Assembly: GCF_041154455.1 (NCBI RefSeq)
Contig: NZ_AP028664.1
Location: 2,419,001-2,483,000, forward strand
Source of the DNA: Variovorax sp. V213
GTDB lineage: Bacteria; Pseudomonadota; Gammaproteobacteria; Burkholderiales; Burkholderiaceae_C
DNA: 64,000 nt
Direction: 5' to 3'
The position numbers were made by a program, and so were the translations under genes. Of this stretch, positions 9,255 through 18,312 are shown in pieces (position 1 is the first letter of the stretch; the number at the start of each line of letters is the position of its first letter). Below the pieces are notes generated by a model. The model searched no databases, was not told the DNA's origin, and worked only from the letters and a program-made list of their open reading frames with translations.

Positions 9255-10169
9255 ATGCCGCTTCGAGAACCGCCCCTCAATGCCGTGCGCGCCTTCGTCG
9301 CGGCGGCGCGCCACCAGAGCTTCACGAGGGCGGCCATCGAGCTCCACGTGACGCACAGCGCGGTGAGCCGGCAGATCAAGAGCCTCGAGGAATGCCTTGG
9401 CGTCACGCTGTTCGAGCGCCGCATCCGCCAGGTCGCATTGACCGCGGAAGGGCAGCAGTTCTTCGCCGAGGCAGGCCCGGCCATCGCGCAGATCCATGCG
9501 GCGGCGCGCGCGCTGCAGGCGCCGGGGCCGGCCCGTGCCGTCAGGATCAACGTGCGGCCCTCCTTCGCCGTGCGGTGGCTCATTCCGCGGCTGCCCTCGT
9601 TCGTCGAGCGCTATCCCGAGATCGAGCCGCAGGTGGTCACGAGCACGGTCATGCCCGAGCAGGCCGCAGGCAGCTTCGACATTGCCGTGCGCCGCGGGCT
9701 CGAGGGTTGGCCACCCTCCATCGAGGTGCGCCCGTTCCTTGAAGATGAAGTGCTGGTGGTCGGTGCACCGGCGCTGTTCAAGACGCATCCGCTCGCGGAC
9801 CTGCGCGCACTGGCGTCGCACGTGCAGCTGTCGGCCCGCACGCGCAAGGAAGACTGGGACGCCTGGAAGAAGCATGTCGGCGCACCGCGCGCCAGGCCGG
9901 CGGGCCGGCTCCAGTTCGACCACCTGCACTTCGTGCTGCAGGCCGCGGTCGACGGACTGGGCATTGCCTTGGCGCCGACCTCGCTCGTGGCGCACGACCT
10001 GGCCTCGGGTCGCCTGCAGTCGCCGCTTCCCTCGCTGCGCATGACGCTGAACCGCTACTACTACGGCCTGGCGCCCGATGCCGCACCGGAAGCCGCGCAT
10101 GTCGCCGAATGGTTCGAGGAAATGATGGGCGCCGCCTCGCGCAGCGCAAGGATGCTCGCAGGTCCGTAA
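9255..10169 (+). CDS. LysR-family regulator, GcvA-like
   Basis: 304 residues. N-terminal winged helix-turn-helix (residues about 8-66, with SFTRAAIELHVTHSAVSRQI as recognition region) and a substrate-binding-type effector domain. The order PPLNAVRAFVAAARHQSF and the RWLIPRLPSFVERYPEIE motif mark the GcvA-like branch. It probably controls the divergent MFS gene. A second MFS gene begins 63 bases downstream on the same strand and may be part of the same unit. Confidence 0.88.
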   Translation: MPLREPPLNAVRAFVAAARHQSFTRAAIELHVTHSAVSRQIKSLEECLGVTLFERRIRQVALTAEGQQFFAEAGPAIAQIHAAARALQAPGPARAVRINVRPSFAVRWLIPRLPSFVERYPEIEPQVVTSTVMPEQAAGSFDIAVRRGLEGWPPSIEVRPFLEDEVLVVGAPALFKTHPLADLRALASHVQLSARTRKEDWDAWKKHVGAPRARPAGRLQFDHLHFVLQAAVDGLGIALAPTSLVAHDLASGRLQSPLPSLRMTLNRYYYGLAPDAAPEAAHVAEWFEEMMGAASRSARMLAGP

Positions 10170-10232
10170 ACGGCCAGCGCCAAAGGGCGCGCGCCCGCAG
10201 CATGCTGGCTTCCACACGAAGCTCTTCATTGC

Positions 10233-11453
10233 ATGACAGCCGCCCTTCCCCGCCCCTTTCTCTACCTTGCGTGGTCCAACCTTGCGGCCCAGTCCGCCGA
10301 GCAACTGAGCCTTGCGGCCGTGCCGCTGGCCGCTGTCCTCGTGCTCGGTGCAGGACCGGGCGAGATCGGGTTCCTGGCCGCCATCCAGACCTTGCCCTTC
10401 CTCCTGCTTTCGATGCCGCTGGGCCTGCTGGCCGATCGCATGTCGCGGCGGCGCCTGATGGCCTGCTCCGAAGGGTTGCGCGCCGCCTCGCTGTTGGCGC
10501 TGCTTGGCATGGTGCTCGCGTCGAAACTCGGCATCGGCTGGCTGGCGGTGCTCGGGTTCCTGGGCGCAGTCGGCACCGTGGGCTTCAGCGTCGCGGCGCC
10601 TGCCCTGGTGCCGGCACTCGTGCCGCGCGATGCATTGGCCGCGGCCAACGGCCGGCTGGAGCTTGCGCGCAGCGCCGCATTCACTGCCGGGCCTGCGCTG
10701 GCGGGTGCACTCGTCGCCTGGGCGGGTGCATCCATGGCTTTCGCGCTGGCCGCCGTGCTCTCGATCTCGGCGGTGGGCCTGTTGCTGCGGCTGACCGAGG
10801 CGCCACGCGCATTCGCAGCGCAGCACCATCCGCTGCTCGACGTGCGGGACGGCGCGCGCTTTGTCTGGCAGCACGAACTGTTGCGGCCCATGCTGATGAC
10901 AGGTGCTGTCTTCAACATCTCGTGGTTCGTGCTGCAGGCCGGCTACGTGCCGTATGCGGTGCAGGTCTTGGGCCTGGGCGCCCAGGCGGTTGGTTTTACG
11001 CTGGCCATGTACGGCGCAGGCATGGTGGCGGGGGCGCTGCTGACTTCGCGCGTGGTGGCGTACCTGCCATTCGGCCGTGCGATCCAGGTCGGGCCCGCGG
11101 TGGCGGTTTTTGCGGCGGCGGCAATGGCTGCCACGCTCATCGTTCCGGGCGCATCGCTGGCGGCGCTGTCGTTCTTTCTCTTCGGCGCCGGGCCGATGGT
11201 CTGGACCATCACCTCCACCACCCTGCGGCAAAGCGTCACGGCATCCACGATGCTGGGCCGGGTGTCGGCCGTGTTTCTCACGATCAATGCGGGCGCCCGG
11301 CCCATCGGTGCCGCGCTCGGGGGCGCTGTGGGTGCCGCATGGGGAGAGCCCGCCTGCCTGCTGCTCGCGCTGGCGGGTTTCGTGTTGCAGGCGGGAATCA
11401 TCTTTGCCTCGCGCGTTGCGGGGCTGCACCGGTTGCCGGTTGCGGCGGCATGA
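10233..11453 (+). CDS. MFS transporter (EntS/TetV-like exporter group)
   Basis: A 406-residue 12-helix transporter beginning MTAALPRPFLYLAWSNLAAQ. The sequence has LLADRMSRRRLM between helices 2 and 3 (motif A) and the general look of the MFS_3 group that includes enterobactin exporters and drug pumps. It follows the LysR gene in the same direction. It ends 16 bases before the convergent ogt gene. Substrate is unknown. Confidence 0.85.
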   Translation: MTAALPRPFLYLAWSNLAAQSAEQLSLAAVPLAAVLVLGAGPGEIGFLAAIQTLPFLLLSMPLGLLADRMSRRRLMACSEGLRAASLLALLGMVLASKLGIGWLAVLGFLGAVGTVGFSVAAPALVPALVPRDALAAANGRLELARSAAFTAGPALAGALVAWAGASMAFALAAVLSISAVGLLLRLTEAPRAFAAQHHPLLDVRDGARFVWQHELLRPMLMTGAVFNISWFVLQAGYVPYAVQVLGLGAQAVGFTLAMYGAGMVAGALLTSRVVAYLPFGRAIQVGPAVAVFAAAAMAATLIVPGASLAALSFFLFGAGPMVWTITSTTLRQSVTASTMLGRVSAVFLTINAGARPIGAALGGAVGAAWGEPACLLLALAGFVLQAGIIFASRVAGLHRLPVAAA

Positions 11454-11469
11454 CTGCGCGCGGAAGCTG

Positions 11470-12027
11470 CTAGAAAAGCGAAGCCATCCCGTTCGGCCGG
11501 GCGCCTTCGATGTCGAGCATGCGCAGTTTCGTCAGCGCGCCGCCGCCCGCCGAAAAGCCGCCGGGCTTGTTGCCCGCAGCCAGCACGCGGTGGCATGGCA
11601 CCACGGGCGCAAAAGGGTTGTGGCCCATGGCCTGGCCCACCGCGCGCGACAGGCCCTTGTCGCCGAGCTCGGCCGCAATGTCGCCATAGGTGCGCGTCTG
11701 GCCGGGCGGAATGCGCCGCGCAATCGCGTAAATGCGCTGGTGGAATTCCGACACGCGGCTCATGTCGAGCACGATGTGGTTCAGGTCGTCGGACGCGCCG
11801 TTCAGCAAGCCCTGGATGGCCGCGATCGCCTGCCGTGCGCTCTCTGGCGGCGCCGACTCGGGCAGGTCCGCAAAGCGGCGGCGCATGCGGGCGCGCGTGG
11901 CGGCTTCGCCGTTGTCCTCGGGCAGTTGCACACCGATGAGCCCGCGCGGACCCCAGGCCAGCGCGCAGGTGCCTATTGCGGTTTCGAACAGCGCGAAGCC
12001 GGCCTGTGCCGTGGTTGCTGCGTTCAT
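11470..12027 (-). CDS. ogt: Methylated-DNA-[protein]-cysteine S-methyltransferase
   Basis: 185 residues containing the suicide active site PCHR within NPFAPVVPCHRVLAAGNKPGG, the helix-turn-helix RTYGDIAAELGDKGLSRAVGQAMG and the C-terminal LTKLRMLDIEGA. It removes alkyl groups from O6-alkylguanine (and O4-alkylthymine) in DNA by transferring them to its own cysteine. The N-terminal domain is short, as in Ogt rather than Ada. It lies 21 bases after the stop of the YdiJ-like gene on the same strand and may simply be carried on that messenger. Confidence 0.93.
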   Translation of the reverse strand: MNAATTAQAGFALFETAIGTCALAWGPRGLIGVQLPEDNGEAATRARMRRRFADLPESAPPESARQAIAAIQGLLNGASDDLNHIVLDMSRVSEFHQRIYAIARRIPPGQTRTYGDIAAELGDKGLSRAVGQAMGHNPFAPVVPCHRVLAAGNKPGGFSAGGGALTKLRMLDIEGARPNGMASLF

Positions 12028-12048
12028 GGCGCCATTGTGGGCCAGCCG

Positions 12049-15000
12049 TCAAGCCTCCTCAGCCGCCAGGGTCGGCGGCGGAAGATGCCGCTCGAGCAGC
12101 ACGGCCACGTGCACCGCCTCGCGCTGCGCGCCGTCTCCGATCTGGTGGCGGCAGCTGGTGCCGTCGGCCACCACGATGGCATCGGGCCTCGCGCGGATCG
12201 CCGGCAGCAGGCTGGCCTCGGCCATCTGCATCGAGACGTCGATGTGGCGCGCCTCGAAGCCGAAGCTCCCCGCCATGCCGCAGCAGGAGCTTTCGATCAG
12301 TTCGGGCTCCGCACCGGGAATGAGCCGCAGCACGTCCAGCACCGGATTGACGGCGCCGAAGGCCTTCTGGTGGCAATGGCCGTGCAGCAGGATTGGCGCG
12401 GTGGCGGGCGTGAGCGCGAGCTTGAAGCGGCCGGCTTTCATCTCGCGCGCAATGAACTCCTCGAACAGCAGGGCCTGCCTTGCCACGGCTTCGGCCTTCT
12501 TGCCGAAGCCCATCACCAGGGTCTCGTCGCGCAGCGTGAGCAGGCACGAGGGCTCGAGCCCGACGATGGGAACGCCGGCCTCGGCCAGGGGCCGGAGCGC
12601 ATCGATCAGCGCCTCGGCGCGGCGCTTGGCCTCGCCCACCATGCCGCTGGCCAGGAAGGTGCGGCCGCAGCAGTGGTGGCCGCCGCTTTTTTCGACCGTG
12701 TGCAGCGTGTAGCCCGCAGCCTTGAGCACGCGGGCCGCCGCGAGCGCGTTCTCGCTTTCGAAGGTGCCGTTGAAGGTGTCGACAAAAAGCACCGCGGCCT
12801 TGCCGCCGTCGGCCTGCACCGACAGCACCCCCTCGCGGCTTGCGAACATGCCATGCATGTCAGCCTTGGCACGCCAGAAGGTGTCCGAGCGCCATTCGGG
12901 CAGCGACCGCCGCGCGGAAAACCCCAGCAGCTTTTCGCCCAGCCATGCCGCACCGGGCAAGGTGTTGCGCAGGTTCATGAGCCACGACACGCGGCTCGCC
13001 CTGTGCGCATAGTCGGGCATGTAGGCCACCAGCTTGTCCTTGAGCGTGTGGCCGTGGCGCTTCTTGTAATGGTCGAGAAACTCGATCTTCATCTTCGCCA
13101 TGTCGACGCCGGTCGGGCAGTCGCGCTTGCAGCCCTTGCAGCCGACACACAGGTCCATGGTCTCGTGCATCTCTTCACCGGTGAAGGCATCGGCTCCGAG
13201 CTGGCCGGAGAGCGCGAGCCGCAGCGTGTTGGCGCGCCCGCGCGTGAGGTGCTGTTCGTCACGCGTCACGCGGTAGCTCGGGCACATGGTGCCGGCGTCG
13301 AACTTCCGGCAGTGGCCGTTGTTGTTGCACATCTCCACGGCCTTGGCGAGGCCTCCGGTGCTGTCGCCGCCGGTGCCCGGGGCGGTGGTTTGCTCCGTAA
13401 CGGGGTCGGCATTGACGTTCCAGGCCGACCAGTCGAGCACGGGCTTGAGTTCGATGCGCCGGTAAGGCCTGGGCGCCGTGGGCGGCGCAAAACGGAACAG
13501 CGAGCCGTCGTCCATGCGCGGCGGGTCGACGATCTTGCCTGGGTTGAACAGGTTGGCCGGATCCAGCTTCTGCTTGATGGCGCGGAACGCCTCGTTGATG
13601 GCCGGCCCGAACTGCCATTCGATCCACTCGCCGCGGCACAGGCCATCGCCATGTTCGCCGCTGAAGGCGCCCTTGTACTTGCGCACCAGTGCGGCGGCCT
13701 CCTGCGCAATGGCGCGCATCTTGGCGCCGCCGTCTGCGCGCATGTCGAGAATCGGCCGCACGTGCAGCGTGCCGACCGAGGCATGTGCATACCAGGTGCC
13801 GCGGCTGCCGTACCTGGCGAACACCTCGGTCAACGCATCGGTGTATTCGGCCAGGTGCTCCAGCGGCACGGCGCAGTCTTCGATGAAACTCACCGGCTTG
13901 CCGTCGCCCTTCAGGCTCATCATGATGTTGAGGCCGGCCTTGCGCACCTCCCACAGGTTTTTCTGGCGCGCGTCATCGGGCATTTCGACCACGCTGCCGG
14001 GCAGGCCGAGATCGCCCATCAGTTCGACCAGCTGCTTCAGCTGCGGCAGCAGCGCGGCCTTGTCGGCGCCGGCAAACTCGACCAGCAGGATGGCCGCCGG
14101 CTTGCCGATCAGCGCTGTTTCCACGGTCGGCTTGAAGGCCGGGTTGGCAAGGCTCAGCTCGATCATCGTGCGGTCGACCAGTTCCACCGCCGTGGGACCG
14201 AGCTTCACGATGTGCTGCGCCGCGTCCATGGCCGAATGGAAGGTCGGAAAGTTCACGATGCCCAGCACCTTGGCACGCGGCAGCGGCGCCAGCTTGAGCG
14301 TGAGGCTCCTGGTGTAGGCCAGCGTGCCTTCGGCGCCGACCAGCAGGTGCGCGAGGTTCACGCTGCCGTCGGCGGTGTACGGCTTCTCGCTCTGGTTGTC
14401 GAAGATGTCGAGGTTGTAGCCGGCAACGCGGCGCAGCACCTTGGGCCAATTGGCGTGGATCTGCTCGCGGTGCTCCAGCGCGAGCCCGTGCACGAACTTC
14501 GCGATGCCGGCCGCGCGAGCGCCCAGCGAGGCCTGCGGACCGAACGCCACCAGTTCGCCGCTCGATAGCCAGGCGCTCGCGCCCAGCACGTTGTGCACCA
14601 TGTTGCCGTAGGCGATGGAACGCGAGCCGCAGGAGTTGTTGCCCGCCATGCCGCCCAGCGTGGCCTGCGCGCTGGTCGACACATCGACCGGAAACCAGAG
14701 GCCGTGCGGCCTGAGCTGCGCGTTCAGGTGGTCGAGCACCAGGCCGGGCTCGACGGTGGCGGTGCCCTCCTCCACGTTCACGTCGAGCACGCGGCGGAAA
14801 TGCTTGCTGTTGTCGATCACCAACGCGGCGCCCGTGGTCTGGCCGCACTGGCTGGTGCCGCCGCCGCGCGCGAGCACCGGCACCTTCAGGTCGCGCGCAA
14901 TGTCGATGGCGGTGGCGATGTCGCTGTCATTGGTGGGCACGAAGGCGCCGACCGGCGTGATCTGGTAGATCGACGCATCGGTGGCGTAGCGCCCGCGCGA

Positions 15001-15126
15001 GCCGTCGTCGAACAGCACCTCGCCTTGCGTTTCCGCGCGCAGCCGCCGCGCCAGCGCCTCGCAGGTGTCGTTGGGCGGAAGAACGGTTCCGGCGGGCTGG
15101 ATGTGGCTGGCGGGATCGACGCGCAT
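12049..15126 (-). CDS. ydiJ: YdiJ-like FAD/Fe-S D-2-hydroxyacid dehydrogenase
   Basis: 1025 residues from the ATG at 15126. N-terminal FAD-binding (PCMH-type) domain around residues 50-270 with VLARGGGTSQCGQTTG and LGGMAGNNSCGSRS, an FAD-linked oxidase C-terminal domain up to about residue 560, then a ferredoxin-like motif CVGCKGCKRDCPTGVD and a GlpC-type cysteine-rich C-terminal half (CCGRTFLA and ESSCCGMAGSFG). This is the fused GlcD-GlpC layout of E. coli YdiJ (about 1018 residues), which oxidises D-2-hydroxyglutarate-type acids and passes electrons to the chain. It follows the GntR gene by 11 bases. The true substrate here could be another 2-hydroxyacid. Confidence 0.88.
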   Translation of the reverse strand: MRVDPASHIQPAGTVLPPNDTCEALARRLRAETQGEVLFDDGSRGRYATDASIYQITPVGAFVPTNDSDIATAIDIARDLKVPVLARGGGTSQCGQTTGAALVIDNSKHFRRVLDVNVEEGTATVEPGLVLDHLNAQLRPHGLWFPVDVSTSAQATLGGMAGNNSCGSRSIAYGNMVHNVLGASAWLSSGELVAFGPQASLGARAAGIAKFVHGLALEHREQIHANWPKVLRRVAGYNLDIFDNQSEKPYTADGSVNLAHLLVGAEGTLAYTRSLTLKLAPLPRAKVLGIVNFPTFHSAMDAAQHIVKLGPTAVELVDRTMIELSLANPAFKPTVETALIGKPAAILLVEFAGADKAALLPQLKQLVELMGDLGLPGSVVEMPDDARQKNLWEVRKAGLNIMMSLKGDGKPVSFIEDCAVPLEHLAEYTDALTEVFARYGSRGTWYAHASVGTLHVRPILDMRADGGAKMRAIAQEAAALVRKYKGAFSGEHGDGLCRGEWIEWQFGPAINEAFRAIKQKLDPANLFNPGKIVDPPRMDDGSLFRFAPPTAPRPYRRIELKPVLDWSAWNVNADPVTEQTTAPGTGGDSTGGLAKAVEMCNNNGHCRKFDAGTMCPSYRVTRDEQHLTRGRANTLRLALSGQLGADAFTGEEMHETMDLCVGCKGCKRDCPTGVDMAKMKIEFLDHYKKRHGHTLKDKLVAYMPDYAHRASRVSWLMNLRNTLPGAAWLGEKLLGFSARRSLPEWRSDTFWRAKADMHGMFASREGVLSVQADGGKAAVLFVDTFNGTFESENALAAARVLKAAGYTLHTVEKSGGHHCCGRTFLASGMVGEAKRRAEALIDALRPLAEAGVPIVGLEPSCLLTLRDETLVMGFGKKAEAVARQALLFEEFIAREMKAGRFKLALTPATAPILLHGHCHQKAFGAVNPVLDVLRLIPGAEPELIESSCCGMAGSFGFEARHIDVSMQMAEASLLPAIRARPDAIVVADGTSCRHQIGDGAQREAVHVAVLLERHLPPPTLAAEEA

Positions 15127-15137
15127 GGTGTGTGGGC

Positions 15138-15833
15138 TCAACTCGCCTTGTGGGCTTGGGGATAGATTTCGCCGGCCTGCAGAAGCGCAAGCACGGTGTC
15201 CCGCTTGCGTATGAGGTGCGCGACCAGCACCTTGCGCATCGTCGGCGCGTCGCGCGCAGCCAGCGCCTGGATCATCTGTTCGTGCTCTTCGACCGCGTGT
15301 TTCCACTTGGCCTCGTCCTGGTTGGTGCGAAAGCGCAGCGACTGCACGCGGGCATTGATCGAGCGGTAGGTGCTGGCCAGCACCGGGTTGCCCGCGGCCT
15401 CGTTGATGGCGGTGTGGATGCGCGCATTGAGGCGGTAGTAGCCCGAGAGATCGCGCCGCGCGAAGCAGGCCATCATTTCGTAGTGCAGCGCACGCACCTC
15501 GGCCAGTTCTTCGTCGGTGATGCGCTTGGCCGCCAGTTCGCCCGACATGCCTTCGAGCATGGCCAGCACCTCGAAAGTGTCGACCACGTCAGCCTCGGTG
15601 AGCTTCACCGCCACCGCGCCGCGGTTGGGCAGCAGGTCGACCAGCCCTTCGGCCGCAAGCAGCTTGATGGCCTCGCGCAGCGGCGTGCGCGACACGCGCA
15701 GCTGAAGGCAAAGCTCCCGCTCGTTGAGCTTGGCGCCCGGCGCGATTTGCCCTTCGACCAGCATCGTGCGCAGGCGCGAAGCCACTTGGTCGTGCAGCGC
15801 GAGGCGCGAGATTTCGATGATGTCTGCAGTCAT
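15138..15833 (-). CDS. GntR/FadR-family regulator (FCD domain)
   Basis: 231 residues from ATG 15833; an upstream in-frame extension of 20 residues runs through the operator repeats and is rejected. The winged helix-turn-helix covers about residues 10-75 (LNERELCLQLRVSRTPLREA). The all-helical FCD ligand domain follows, with HYEMMACFARRDLSGYYRLNARIH containing the metal/ligand Asp, Arg and His positions. It heads the ydiJ-ogt strand and faces the aminotransferase-Bug-hydratase strand, so it very likely controls both. Effector is unknown but probably a carboxylic acid. Confidence 0.9.
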   Translation of the reverse strand: MTADIIEISRLALHDQVASRLRTMLVEGQIAPGAKLNERELCLQLRVSRTPLREAIKLLAAEGLVDLLPNRGAVAVKLTEADVVDTFEVLAMLEGMSGELAAKRITDEELAEVRALHYEMMACFARRDLSGYYRLNARIHTAINEAAGNPVLASTYRSINARVQSLRFRTNQDEAKWKHAVEEHEQMIQALAARDAPTMRKVLVAHLIRKRDTVLALLQAGEIYPQAHKAS

Positions 15834-15848
15834 GTCCGTTCCCTTGAA

Positions 15849-15932
15849 TGCATTTTGAATGCAAAAAACGACACCAACAACCCCTATATACAAGGGTAAA
15901 CCATCATGTCCAATTCAATTTTGAATGCAAAA
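15849..15932. promoter_or_regulatory. Repeated palindromic operators for the GntR regulator
   Basis: Between the divergent GntR and aminotransferase genes the 15-base word ATTTTGAATGCAAAA occurs twice, at 15852-15866 and 15918-15932. The first copy sits in a perfect inverted repeat, TGCATT-TTG-AATGCA (15849-15863), and is preceded by a further GAATGCA at 15846-15852. The second overlaps TTCAA-TT-TTGAA (15915-15926). The copies are 66 bases apart. Paired palindromes between divergent genes, one next to the regulator itself, are typical of FadR/GntR operators. The second copy lies just upstream of the ATG chosen for the aminotransferase. Confidence 0.7.
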
Positions 15933-15953
15933 CTGAAAGCGAAAGGACAGTCC

Positions 15954-17198
15954 ATGCTTCAACTCGACATCCATCCCACCGGCCGCCACTTCCTGCAGAT
16001 TCCCGGCCCGAGCCCGGTTCCCGACCGCATCCTGCGGGCCATGAGCCTGCCGACCATCGACCACCGCGGACCCGAGTTCGGCACGCTGGGGCTCAAGGTA
16101 CTCGGCGGCATCAAGCAGATCTTCAAGACCCGTCATCCGGTCGCGATCTACCCCGCTTCCGGTACCGGCGCCTGGGAGGCCGCACTCGCCAACACGCTGA
16201 GCCCGGGCGACCACGTGCTGATGTACGAAACCGGCCACTTCGCATCGCTGTGGCAGAAAATGGCCACGCGCCTCGGCCTGTCCACCGAATTCCTCGCGTG
16301 GTCCGGCAAGGACGAGCATCTGCCCGCCGCGCCCAGCTGGCGCCGCGGTGTGCAGGCCGACCTCATCGAGGCCCGGCTGCGCAAGGACACCGAAAAGAAG
16401 ATCAAGGCCGTGTGCGTGGTGCACAACGAAACCTCCACCGGCGTCACCTCGGACATCGCCTCGGTGCGCAAGGCCATCGACGCGGCGGGCCACCCGGCCC
16501 TGCTGATGGTCGACAGCATCTCGGGCCTCGCGAGCGCCGATTTACGGCACGACGAGTGGGGCGTGGACGTCACCATCAGCGGCTCGCAGAAGGGCCTGAT
16601 GCTGCCGCCTGGCATCAGCTTCAACGCGCTCTCGCCGCGCGCGCTCGAAGCCTCGAAGACCGCGAAGCTGCCGCGCGCCTTCTGGGCCTGGGACGAGATC
16701 GTGGAGATGAACAAGGACGGCTACTGGCCGTACACGCCCAACACCAACCTGCTCTACGGATTGTCGGAGTCGCTCGACATGCTGCTCGGCGAAGGGCTGG
16801 ACAACGTCTTTGCGCGCCACCAGCGCTGGGCGTCCGGTGTGCGCGCCGCGGTCAATGCCTGGGGCCTGCCGATCCAGTGCGCCGACCCGGCCGTGTATTC
16901 GCCCGTGCTCACCGGCGTGATCACGCCCGAAGGCGTCGATGCCGATGCGCTGCGCCGGCTCATCCACCAGCGCTTCGACCTGTCGCTGGGCACGGGCCTC
17001 GGCAAGCTCAGGGGCCGCATGTTCCGCATGGGCCACCTGGGCGACAGCAACGACCTGACGCTGGTGGCCATGGTCGCGGGCGTCGAAATGGGCATGAAAC
17101 TCACGGGCATCAAGCTGGCGGGCAGCGGTGTGCAGGCGGCGATGGACCATTTCGCGAGCCACGCGGCGGCGCCTGCCAGCCTGCAGAAAGCTGCGTAG
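15954..17198 (+). CDS. Class V aminotransferase, serine-glyoxylate type
   Basis: 414 residues from ATG 15954, which follows AAAGGAC. An ATG 48 bases earlier would place the operator repeat inside the coding region and is less likely. The fold-type I PLP signature is clear: LQIPGPSPVPDRILRAM at the N-terminus, YPASGTGAWEAAL, VHNETSTGV, LMVDSISGLAS and the PLP-lysine site SGSQKGLMLPPG. This is the alanine/serine-glyoxylate or serine-pyruvate aminotransferase family, moving an amino group between small amino acids and 2-oxoacids. Next to a 2-hydroxyacid dehydrogenase it suggests turnover of C2-C3 hydroxy/oxo acids. Confidence 0.9.
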   Translation: MLQLDIHPTGRHFLQIPGPSPVPDRILRAMSLPTIDHRGPEFGTLGLKVLGGIKQIFKTRHPVAIYPASGTGAWEAALANTLSPGDHVLMYETGHFASLWQKMATRLGLSTEFLAWSGKDEHLPAAPSWRRGVQADLIEARLRKDTEKKIKAVCVVHNETSTGVTSDIASVRKAIDAAGHPALLMVDSISGLASADLRHDEWGVDVTISGSQKGLMLPPGISFNALSPRALEASKTAKLPRAFWAWDEIVEMNKDGYWPYTPNTNLLYGLSESLDMLLGEGLDNVFARHQRWASGVRAAVNAWGLPIQCADPAVYSPVLTGVITPEGVDADALRRLIHQRFDLSLGTGLGKLRGRMFRMGHLGDSNDLTLVAMVAGVEMGMKLTGIKLAGSGVQAAMDHFASHAAAPASLQKAA

Positions 17199-17314
17199 CC
17201 GCGAAACGCAATCCCACTGGCCGCAGCGCACCGCTCGAACGGGGCGGCGGCCCACCACCTTGCCGGGACCTTGCGTCCGGCACGCATCGGACCCACCACT
17301 CCATGGAGACAAAG

Positions 17315-18295
17315 ATGATGCAGAGACGTTCGCTGATTCAAGCCGCGGGAGCCGCGGCCGCCACGCTGGGCGTGCCCAGGCTCTTCGCGCAGGAGTGGCC
17401 TTCGGGTCCGGTGCGCATCGTGGTGGGTTTTCCGCCCGGCGGGGGCACCGATGCGCTTGCGCGCGTGGTCGCGCAGAAGCTCACGACGATGTGGAACCAG
17501 CAGGTCATCGTCGAGAACAAGGCCGGCGTGGCCGGCGTGCTGGCGGCCGAATACGTTGCGCAGCAGCCCAGCGACGGCAGCACGCTGCTCATGGCGCACA
17601 TCAACAGCCACGCGCTCGCGCCCAGCCTGCAGCCCAAGCTGCGCTACAGCGTGGAGCGCGACTTCGTGCCGATCGTGCTGGTGGGCGTCACGCCCAACCT
17701 GCTGATTGCCAGCCCGGCGCAAAAGGCGGTCACGGTGAAAGACATCGTGGCGGCGTGCAAGGCCTCGCCCGGCACGGTGAGCTTCGGCTCCGCGGGCGCG
17801 GGCTCGGCGCAGCACCTGGCGCTGGAGATGTTCAAGCTGCAGGCCGGCGTCGATGCGATGCATGTGCCCTACAAGGGCAGCGGCCCGCTGCTGGCCGACC
17901 TGATGGGCGGCCAGATCCAGTACAGCTTCGAGACCATGACGGCGGCCACGCCGCACGTGAAGAGCGGCCGCGTGCTGGCCGTGGCGCAAACGCGCACCAA
18001 GCGCGCCAAGGGCCACCCCAACGTGCCCACCATGCAGGAGCAGGGCTTCGCGGGCTTCGAGGCCACCACCTGGTACGGCCTTGCGGGCCCGGGCAAGCTG
18101 CCGGCGAGCATTGCCGAGAAGGTCAATCGCGACGTCAACGCGGTGCTCGCGATGCCCGACGTGCAGGAGCGCCTCGACACCTATGGCGCCGAGGACGGCG
18201 GCGGGTCGCAGGACAAGTTCAGGCAGTTCATCTCGACCGAGATCGCCAAGTGGGCCAAGGTGGTGAAGGACGGCAAGGTGCATGTCGACACCTGA
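17315..18295 (+). CDS. Bug/TctC-family periplasmic solute receptor
   Basis: 326 residues from the ATG at 17315, positioned after GGAGAC. The N-terminus MMQRRSLIQAAGAAAATLG...FAQ is an export signal with twin arginines, cleaved near residue 27. Family motifs are present: PVRIVVGFPPGGGTDALAR, VENKAGVAG and HVPYKGSGPLLADLMGGQIQ. Bug receptors bind carboxylates or other small acids for tripartite tricarboxylate-type uptake; no TctA/TctB genes are adjacent, so the transporter partner would be elsewhere. It follows the aminotransferase on the same strand. Confidence 0.92.
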   Translation: MMQRRSLIQAAGAAAATLGVPRLFAQEWPSGPVRIVVGFPPGGGTDALARVVAQKLTTMWNQQVIVENKAGVAGVLAAEYVAQQPSDGSTLLMAHINSHALAPSLQPKLRYSVERDFVPIVLVGVTPNLLIASPAQKAVTVKDIVAACKASPGTVSFGSAGAGSAQHLALEMFKLQAGVDAMHVPYKGSGPLLADLMGGQIQYSFETMTAATPHVKSGRVLAVAQTRTKRAKGHPNVPTMQEQGFAGFEATTWYGLAGPGKLPASIAEKVNRDVNAVLAMPDVQERLDTYGAEDGGGSQDKFRQFISTEIAKWAKVVKDGKVHVDT

Positions 18296-18312
18296 ATGAG
18301 AAGATCGGCCGC

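Noticed and set aside
15906..15953. Upstream ATG for the aminotransferase (16 more residues)
   Set aside because: The extra codons cover the GntR operator repeat, and a better ribosome site precedes the ATG at 15954.
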